From NCBI RefSeq assembly GCF_901709675.1, contig NC_051106.1, positions 5,962,001 to 6,026,000 on the forward strand: 64,000 nt of DNA, given 5' to 3'. The DNA comes from Syngnathus acus. Its lineage: Eukaryota; Chordata; Actinopteri; Syngnathiformes; Syngnathidae. The notes beneath the pieces are model-generated. The model did no database searches and had not been told where the DNA came from. It was given only the letters and a program-made list of their open reading frames with translations. Within the stretch, counting starts at the first letter, position 1. Each line of letters opens with the position of its first letter. Below, piece by piece: positions 55,661-64,000 of this stretch. A program made the translations under genes and the position numbers.

Positions 55661-57746
55661 CGGTACTCTGGAGAGACCGGCCACTCGTCAAACCCCTTGC
55701 AAAGACTCGTTAGGACGGGAAGGGGTCGCAGGAAAGCTCCCAGACGACTGCGCTGGAATCCTATGAACTGGTGTATGTACATAAAAACTTTTCTATTAGG
55801 AACCCACAAACTGTAGAAAAAGAGGCTAGAATTTGAGCTTATCTGATTTTTCTGGATGACACTAGAGCAAAAAGGCCTTGAGTATTATTGTACAAACTGA
55901 GGAAGACTAAAGTTGAGGCAGCAAACTCACATGGGATGTGGCTGCCGTCTGCATCGCGAGCACTTTGGCCTTAAACCATCAGGGACTTGACACGTGTTTG
56001 TAAATATATACCGTCGCTTTTATTTACTTGTACATATACACGTGTGCACACGGGAGGATTAGGGCCACACAAAATAAAACTAACATTGGAAAACGAGACG
56101 AAAATTAGTCTGAAAAAAAAAGAAGCCATAATAACTGAAGAATAAGGTTGAAATTTCATGAGGTACTTTCATCAGTAAAGGTGAACTATTTGATAATAAA
56201 CAAATTCATGTCATCAAGTTGAGTATGTTAGGGTTCCACTAGTTTTACTTAGTTCCACTTACATTCTGATTTAATTGTTTAACAATGAACAATATGACCG
56301 GTCTCATGCTTGTACAATTTAATTCCAGTTATACACCATTTTTTTTCAGAACCTTATAACGTCGTTCCTGAAATAGAATAATAATCATCTTTATTACTTT
56401 AGTCAAAACAATTTTCTTTTTCTTTTTCCTCGTAACATTCTGGCTTTACGTTGATAGATTTCTTTTCAAGTGTGGTCTTAATACTCCTTTTGTGTTTAAA
56501 CACAGCGGACGTTTTCCTCTCATGTGACCTTTTATGAAGAAGGGTTTTGATTCATTTGAAAGTTTAATATATTGACAGCTTTTTTGGGGGTGGCGTCACA
56601 TTTAGAAGAACCCACTCTCTTGTTTGTGTCTGTTTTTAGCTTGTTGTGTTTCCGAGGAAATATTTTATGTTGACCCACCCTTCTGTTTTAGGAGCGGTAA
56701 CGGGTTTTGTGTTGAGTATTTTTTTAAAGGCTGCCTTATCCATGCTTGGCCTCTGATTGTATCCAGAGACGTGTACAGGTGAGCGGCACGGTCGAAAACA
56801 AATTGTTAGATAGCACGCAGGGCTTAACAAGGCGTGTTTTCTTTTTTTTTTTTGTACCACTCCCGGCCTTTTATGGCTTTACCTCAGCATCTCCTATTGG
56901 CCGCCTATGCATCACATGACACAAGTGTACAGTGGCTTTGAGCAAACGCACAGTTTTCATAGCTGCCTCCTTTCCCGCAGTACACACCTCGTTGTTGATC
57001 CCGCCCCAAGCTATTTATTTTTAGAAGAATCTTCCCTATCTTAAATACTGCTGAGTTGAAATGTAACAATAGATGTAAATTCATAAAGACAAACGTGAGG
57101 ATGCTCCCAGCTCCCCTCAAGGATACTGAATGTAGTATTTCAATTTAAGCATCTAAGAGATCTTAACACCAGAGCGAAGCAAATATTATTTTTTTTACGG
57201 AAAGCTTTTGTTTTGTGCAATGTAGGTTTATTAAAAAAAAAAAAGGTTTTTATGTGCTTAACATGTAACCTCAGCACTATTGTAGTGTACTAATAGGTTT
57301 TTTTGTTTTCCAAACTTCTAAAGCCCCAATGAACTGAATTAAGAAAAAACATGGAGTTGTGCATTAGTGATTTCATGACCGCTGACTGCTCTAGTAACGT
57401 TCTTTTTTTTTTTAAATAGGTTTTAGATTTCTTTTTTTCCCAGATATTTATTTCTTCCCTCTTCCCCAGTAATTTTTTTTTTTTATATTGCCGAGTGTCA
57501 TCACTCCAGCCTTCACCAGAGCTCTTTACAGGATAAAAATCAAACAAAACATTTGAAGAAAAGAAATCTAAAACCTGCTCAAGTTTCTTAATGATTGCTA
57601 GATTAGACATCTTGTGGACTGTTAGCTGTTTATATTTCACCTATATAATATGACATTTAAGATAAGGCGCTTATTTTTTTTTTACAGCAGGCCTCTGATG
57701 ATGAATGTTTGGGATTTCCTGTAGTTGCTTTGTTAATGAGAATAAA
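55661..57746 (+). other. AREL1: AREL1 3' UTR
   Basis: About 2.1 kb from the TGA to aataaa at 57741-57746, with no other gene on either strand. Contains several T-runs and AT-rich elements. The end is a best guess; earlier weak signals exist (aataaaac near 56.07 kb). Confidence 0.5.
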
Positions 57747-57850
57747 AATAACAAAACAATGGACTCAATGTATTTGAAATGAATTTGGAAAAGAAAATAC
57801 AGAAAAAAATAAAAGTATAAAAATGTTTTGAAAAAGAATGCAGGATTCAG

Positions 57851-57867
57851 ACAGCAGGGGGCAGTGT
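57851..57867 (+). promoter_or_regulatory. CTCF-like motif downstream of AREL1
   Basis: acagcagggggcagtgt agrees well with the CTCF core (C-A/C-CAGGGGGC). It lies just past the AREL1 poly(A) signal. Confidence 0.35.
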
Positions 57868-59589
57868 CTCCACATGGAAGCTAGTTCCTTAGCCTTTCCT
57901 TGAGCAAACCAGTCTGGAGGTGACCTTGAATCTGTTCATAGAAGAGCAAGATACCTTACACAGACATATTGTGAATATACTAAACTGAAGTTAATTTTCA
58001 TGTGGTCCAAAACGTCCTGCACAACCAATCTTTTTTTTTTTTTTTTTTTTAGAATGAATTGAATTTCCAGGAGGTGGACATGCATTTGTAGTCTGGCCAA
58101 AACAGACAAGCAGATATGCATCTTGAAGTACTTGTGAGGCGGGTAGTCCGGTCTTATTTGGTCCCAGCATGCACCTGGTGATTTGCATAATGCCCCCTCT
58201 CAAATTCCCCCCTAGGAATGCTTGCTAAAGAGGGTCCGCAAATCAGTCATCCTCTGGCACTTGGACCAGAGGCAGTGTACCATGGATGAAGTACTTCCTG
58301 TTTCCCAAAGAACCTGTGGGGGGTCACTTTTTGGAGGAAAGGTTCTAAGTTACTGTCATTAACATAAATCAGTGGTGGGAGGAAATACAGTAGAAATTCT
58401 TTGTTGCTTTTGGGCATCTCTACTTGAACATTTATTTTTCCAATGACTTTTATTCCCAACATTTGGAAAAATCTTTTCATCGTCAAAATTAGTTTATACT
58501 TGTAGTATCAAGCGTAGATAAAATGCATTTAATCATTTCAGCCTGCTTCAAAAGAACGTGTCTGTCTTCTCTCCAACGGTATCAGAAGATAATTCTCTCC
58601 AGATAGTGACGCTCTTGTAGACTAAAAGCATCCTGTTAGTTTGTGTACAGGGATGAGGTTTGGAAACCGATCACAGCCCAAGAATGTATGGATCCTCGCC
58701 CCGCCATGATGACATCATCTGTCGTCATGCAGGAGAGATTCTTTAAGCATTATGAAGGCAGGGTGGTATCCTATCACTTTACTCGGGACTCCCACTCTTT
58801 TGCCCGCCAAGTTTGAAGCAACTCCCCCAATCCTCCAGCCAGGACAAGGGAGGCCCCCGTACCCCCTGACTTTCCATTTCCCGTTTCCAAACTCTTGTCA
58901 TTTAAGTACCGTGACCTGTCTCTCCACACCCGCGAGTCCCCGCCGAAATCACCTTATTAGATTATATCCCTCCATGCGCTTTGTTGTGAACATGATTTAA
59001 AGTGCGGTCAGAGACGAGCAGAAGCTTACAAGCGGTTTGGGGGGAAAACGGCCTTTTTTTGCGAGAGATTAAGTGTCCCGCAGCTGGTGGCTGCCCCGTA
59101 TTATAAATGACCTTAGAGGGAGGCTGATTCATAGCGTTCGAGGTCCTACTGGGAGGTGAAGCCCGATAATACTCGATGTGTCATGAAACATTTCAGGCGA
59201 TATGCTGTACTTCCTGTGTGAGGTTTTTAATGTACACTACGGCGTTCTCATGAGTAAACTTCATCATCGGCGTACGATTCAGGCATCTTAGCAGCAAGAA
59301 CTTCAAGGTTCTCGGTTTATGGCTGTCTTCCTGTCTACTCATTGACTACAAGTATTCCATTGGCCTTTAAGATGGAAGCTGCAGTTTTAAACATTAAGTA
59401 TATAAAAGGGCGGTTGGAGCCACTGGACATCACCGATTCCCAAAGACTATCAGAAGCATTGAACTCCCTACTGGGTTTATATTCCATGAACTTTAATGTA
59501 TTCAGGAACCGAGCCATTTGTGATGTATAGACCAGTAGCATTATTTTAAAATACATTCTACAGCTGACTAATAAGTTCTGATCTCTTTG

Positions 59590-59690
59590 TTCTGCTAAGA
59601 ACTCAAGCTGCAGCATTCTGAATGCGCTGCAGCTGTTTGATGATCTTCTGAGCTCTTCACGTACAGTTGAGTCCAGCCCGTTTTTTCTTC
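59590..59690. mobile_element. possible LINE-derived remnant
   Basis: gctgcagcattctgaatgcgctgcagctgtttgatgatctt resembles a word common in decayed fish non-LTR retroelements (antisense). No intact open frame. Identification is from memory of such repeats and is weak. Confidence 0.25.
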
Positions 59691-60539
59691 ATGAACCGAA
59701 CGGGGTCTCGGTTCATAACACCGGTCATAAACTCTGCCCCAATAGTTAAACAAACCTTAGTGGGAGGTTTGCCAGGTCTATGGATGGAATTGGCCAGTAA
59801 TGAGCCCGTGTTGGCCCGTTGTCAGGATATAGGCCAATGCGTAAGATATTCTCACCTGGACTGACTTTGTCTGTCCTTGAACTGGTCTTGCAGGGCCATA
59901 AAAAGATGCAAATTGCCCCCAAGTGACCAGTTGGTAAATAGAACCCTTGCCAAACTGAGACTCGTTGTATAGCTTTAGTCATCCACATGTCGGGCCATTT
60001 GTATATTCCTTCTTTCCAGTTAAAAAGATTTCCACAAATGTATTCACATCTGGCCAGCACATGTCTGAGTTTTTTTTGTGTACTGGTTGGCGAAAGACCG
60101 TGTTTACGGTCCGAAGCCGCAGATTGCCTTAACCTTTGTCCTCCAGGGCTGGCGAGTGGAGCATCTATAGGCAAGAGAATGATATTCTGTGTTTAATTCA
60201 TCCCAATCGAAAATTGAAAAACGGAATGAATATTGGGGAAAAATCACTTTTAGTTTTTGATAATCGCGAGTAGCCATCTAGTAAACTGTGTTTTCAGCTT
60301 GATTTCCTTGCAGCTATGTTCTCATGACTCGTATTGATACTCACTGCCGCATGTGATCCGCAGTTAGTCTCAGCATGTTTTCAGAAATTATTAAAGTCAT
60401 AGTCTGGGCCAGGTACAAGCACTTGAGGAGCTTCATGTTCCCTACAGGGGATGTGTGGAATTGTTAAAAAAAAAATCAGTGGGAAAATACACCAAAATAA
60501 TTTGTCTGGTCTGGCACCTTGGCGGGGTCAAAGCATATT

Positions 60540-60590
60540 TCATGGGGGGTGGCAGTGCCCCCGCGGCCCCCTCTAGCTCCGCCGGTGCTC
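60540..60590 (-). mobile_element. transposon end remnant (same family as 19.4 kb)
   Basis: ctctagctccgccggtg is the complement of the end seen at 19406-19422, preceded by a C/G-rich segment (tgcccccgcggcccc). Confidence 0.4.
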
Positions 60591-61995
60591 CTGTGACGAA
60601 AGTGATCCGGACTTGTCTGCTTCCTCTGTTGACCTCTGATGGGTCATGGCAGGAGTCTCTTCCTGTTTGAGGTGTCAGCTACCAGGCAGGATGATGAGAA
60701 TACCACGTGGTTGGTCAATGAATCAGACAAAGGTCATTTTTTTTGTGTGAGCTGACTGAATATTTGTCTTTTTTTTGGCAACCGGTAGTAAAAGAGCTGC
60801 CTTCAAAGGTCACCACGGAGAAATCTGTGTGAGACCCGAGCAAACAAAACAACCGTTTTTCTTCTCTTCACTTCATAGTTGTGTTGATGCAATGGTAAAA
60901 ATGACTCATTTGCCTTGGAAGCGTTTCTATGTTCACTGTGAGCTAAGGATAAGCACCTTGCATAGAACATAGAATTGTCAAGATCATTTTGGACTTGACC
61001 CTTTTAAATCGAAGCAAACTTTGCTGAACATTTTTATGAGCCTTTTGGGGGAACTGCCTGTGTTTGCCTCATGGTAAATCCATCGCTTAACCTAACCCAA
61101 ACCTGAACCCGAACTGCTATCCATAATCTGATCTGTAATCCCAAACTGAAACTTTATTATTAATCTTAGTCCAAACCCAACCCACTTCCTCAGATTATGA
61201 TTCAAATTTTTCCAAATCTTCTCAAATCATGACCTTTGAGTACATAAATGCCCCCTTGGCACTCTTTGGACTAAATTCCGTTTTATGATGATAGAAGACA
61301 AAGCTGGGAAGAAGGCCCAAGGGTGACAGCGTCCAGCTTTTAGGAAATCATAATAATGACATCTTCTGTCATCGCCATCAGTCTGGCCGCCTGGTAGGAT
61401 GTTGAACTTCCTGTACCTCAAGCAGGCCAGCATATTCCGCAGACCTCGATGGATTCCCCCAACATTTGAGGTCGTCCATTCCAGACTTTCATTTTGCGAG
61501 TCGGGCCAAAGGCTCCTCCGTAAGGACGGATGCATTTTGTCAGATGTGCAACTTCATCTGTGCGTTGCGGTGGAGATTTTTTTTCCATCTTTCCAGTCAA
61601 AAACGAGCCAGCAAATTAAGATGACATCAGCATCAAATTTGCCTTGACAGAATTTTTAAATCAGTACTTCTACATTTACCAGGTTTTTTTTCTTATACAA
61701 ATATCTTTTAAGTTCTGCATGAGCACCTTTGCCACCTCGACATTTAACAAAGTATGTTAGTAACTCATGGAAATCTTCAAATCCTCACATATTTTTGTTG
61801 TCAGGATGTAAATAACATGTTAAAGAGCCTTACGCAACTCCAGGAGCGTGCTTGTGACGAGGAGATCTGACTCCATTCTGTTTAGCTTACTGATTAACGG
61901 CGTTCAGGCTGGAACCAGATGTGCTTTGACCTAACGGCACACCATCAACTTTTCTGATCAATGCCGCAGAGATACAGCGCACCATCCCGCTTGCC

Positions 61996-62100
61996 AAAAA
62001 AAAAAAAATTATAATTAAAATAATAAAATATATATATTATATATATTAAATGTATATATTATGTATATTTTTTTATTTTTATTGATATATAAAAAATAAC
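61996..62100. repeat. AT-rich simple repeat
   Basis: Poly(A) followed by TA/TAT units over about 100 bp, seen directly. Confidence 0.85.
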
Positions 62101-62853
62101 AGGAACATGTGTCAATTCTGACACTTGGCACTTGAGTTGAGCAACACAATCTGTTTATTTTCAAAAGTCCGCTCTTGACAATGGATCAGGGATCAATGTT
62201 CAAATATCCAACAGACATTGGTTTGTTTGTGAGTATCAACCCTGTCATTCTAGCCTTCGTCCATCCCGTTCTAAAATCCCCTGAAGCCGTTCCAAGCGCA
62301 AAACCTGCTTCAGAACATAGTGTGCGAGCCAAACTTCTCCAAACATCTAAACATCCCGCACAGAGAGGACATATATCGGGTTCACTCGTGCACGTTTTGA
62401 TCCAGAATCGCCGCCATTCCTCGCTTTTATCATATCTAAGGGATGACCTTTATGACCTTTATGATATCTCATGGTCAAGTTTATTGTCGTCTTGATTCTT
62501 CAACTTTCTTTCATCCAACATTTTGATTGTCTGATTTTCTTGTCCTTAAATTCCCGAATGACTCAATTCCACTAGTCGTTGAGTCCTTTCCTTGCCCTAT
62601 GAGGTGTTCTGTGCAACTTTTTTTTTTTTAAATAGCTTACGTTTTCATGTGAAGTCATGAGGATCGGCAAGATAAGCTAAGTCACCTCTGCTGGCATTTG
62701 AGGCTGTTTAGCAGCATGTCTGTCTGCGGGCTTATTAAAACTTGGCTCCCTAATGAACATTCGCCCTTGAAGCCTGCTGAGCGCTTAGTGCAGCCCAGGA
62801 GACGGGGCCCTGGACACACGGGGCCTCTTCCTGCTCCCTACGGAGAGCCGGGG

Positions 62854-62861
62854 TATAAAAG
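62854..62861 (+). promoter_or_regulatory. TATA-like box without visible gene
   Basis: ggggtataaaagtcagctg, a canonical TATAAAAG in a GC-rich context at the end of a non-repetitive stretch of about 250 bp (62630-62890). No plus-strand gene is seen in the following 1.1 kb, so it could serve a gene beyond the window, a noncoding RNA, or nothing. Confidence 0.25.
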
Positions 62862-63309
62862 TCAGCTGTAGCGGCAGGCTGGGGGTCGAGTCATATGAAC
62901 ACTTTTACATTACATTGAACTGGAATGTTAAGAAAAGACAAATAAAACCCACCGATTATTTTATTTTTTTTTCTCCAGAGAATATAATGGAAGTTTTCAT
63001 CTGTTGTTGACATACTGAGTGATTAAAGCTTCACTGCTGCCGCGGGGCTCGTCCATGTTTACTAAATTTGAGTCAGAAAGTGTGCCACCACATTACACTC
63101 CCGTATTAGCGTTTGCACGAGAAGGCTGGACAAAGCCTCGGAGGGTTGTGTGGGCTTGTAGACAGCAATGTTGCACAACAAGTAAGGAACACCTCCCTCC
63201 AAGGTGCTATTTACAAGCTAGGTAGCAACGGGAGACATCCAAGGACATCGTGACCTAGTTAATGCACTTGAACCTCCTATTTTGCATGATTTATTTATCA
63301 TAGGAATGC

Positions 63310-63440
63310 TATTATATTATATTATATATTATATTACATTACATTATTTTATTTTATTTTATTATTTTTATTTTATTTTCTTTTATTTTCTTTTATTTTA
63401 TTTTATTTTATTTTATTATTTTTATTATATTATACATTCT
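63310..63440. repeat. ATTTT/TATTA simple repeat
   Basis: TATTA and ATTTT units with minor interruptions for about 130 bp, then a short CA run (tacacacacac). Confidence 0.9.
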
Positions 63441-64000
63441 ATATACACACACACGCATACATATACATTTAATTTGCGCAATTTCTTTGTCCAGGCAGTA
63501 AGGTTAAGACAGGCTGGCGGTTTGTTCCGACTAAATGGACTATGTGGAAAAGGTTTAATGGATTGAAAAATAACAAATTTATCATGCTTAGTAGGAAGCC
63601 GTCGAGGTCAAATTGACCTCATGCGGGGGGTTAAATCGCATCATAACTTTCTGGTTGCTCGACCTTCACTGTTAATTGGGGGCAGTGAAGAAGACATTTG
63701 CTTCATCTAACCGTAACCGTCGCGCAGAGCACATGATTCTCTGTTTCGCAGCTAACCAAGCATGAGGCCCGTCCGGAGGGACCGGCGCTCATCAAACGTG
63801 AGCATGACATGAAACTGAACGCTACATATGTGTAATACCCAGCTTGAAAACACAGCCAGCAATTAGTCAGTCTCGTCGCGCTACACCATACCAAACCGGT
63901 GTGCTGTCGGCGTCGGGGTTGCTTGAAGGCACGTGTCATCCGTGAGTCAACCGCTAAATGGTCTTTATGCATCATCTGCTCCACGCGGTAAACACGCGTT

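Larger units (their letters stand above)
57747..64000. other. gene-free region downstream of AREL1
   Basis: I find no exon with splice signals and recognisable protein sequence on either strand in 6.2 kb. The minus-strand open segment at 59746-60174 (142 codons) has no family resemblance I recognise and lies in decayed repeat-like DNA. Simple repeats, a CTCF-like motif, a TATA-like word and transposon remnants are listed separately. Confidence 0.6.

Noticed and set aside
59746-60174. 142-codon minus-strand open frame downstream of AREL1
   Set aside because: No recognisable domain, no splice or promoter context and neighbouring repeat-like sequence; compatible with chance.
62175-62495. 106-codon plus-strand open frame
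   Set aside because: No recognisable motif or splice sites; low likelihood of being coding.

Overview
The window is vertebrate nuclear DNA, almost certainly from a ray-finned (teleost) fish. The genes have many short, phase-conserved exons with GT-AG introns. Introns are compact, and the intergenic gaps are often only about 0.1-2 kb. The order EVL-DEGS2-YY1 and LRRC74A-ANGEL1-VASH1 plus the FCF1/AREL1 head-to-head pair match blocks on human chromosome 14, but here they are joined with TPP1, MIS18BP1 and an olfactomedin-4-like gene. I cannot name the species.

Layout: 1-6.8 kb is noncoding DNA of EVL intron 1 (the first exon is off-window or unrecognised). EVL (+) runs to 12.5 kb. The convergent EVL/DEGS2 gap (12.5-16.8 kb) holds two related inverted-repeat mobile elements, one of them internally amplified into a tandem array. 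DEGS2 (-) and YY1 (+) are divergent around 20.2-20.95 kb. TPP1 (-) and MIS18BP1 (-) follow at 24.3-33 kb, then an olfactomedin-4-like secreted protein gene (-) and LRRC74A-like (-). ANGEL1 (+) is divergent from LRRC74A and convergent with VASH1 (-). FCF1 (-) and AREL1 (+) share a roughly 110-bp bidirectional promoter containing a perfect CRE. From 57.75 to 64 kb I see no gene, only the likely end of the AREL1 3' UTR, simple repeats and possible regulatory or transposon remnants.

The genes do not form a pathway. They are mostly housekeeping or cell-biological: actin dynamics (EVL), phytosphingolipid and dihydroceramide chemistry (DEGS2), Polycomb/transcription (YY1), lysosomal proteolysis (TPP1), centromere licensing (MIS18BP1), RNA 2',3'-cyclic phosphatase/CCR4 family (ANGEL1), tubulin detyrosination (VASH1), 18S rRNA maturation (FCF1) and a HECT E3 ligase (AREL1).

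The most interesting signals are these: a tandem array inside a hAT-like miniature element that carries 39-bp perfect hairpins and a repeated perfect DR1 nuclear-receptor motif; an 819-bp symmetric exon inserting 273 residues into EVL; a CENP-C-like motif in MIS18BP1; a YY1-site cluster inside YY1 intron 1; a roughly 200-residue N-terminal extension of AREL1 with SAM-like segments and a 2-codon uORF overlapping its start; and DEGS2 with Asp instead of the usual myristoylated Gly at position 2. Exon boundaries were assigned by hand from splice consensus and reading-frame continuity, and family identities by recognition rather than by search.
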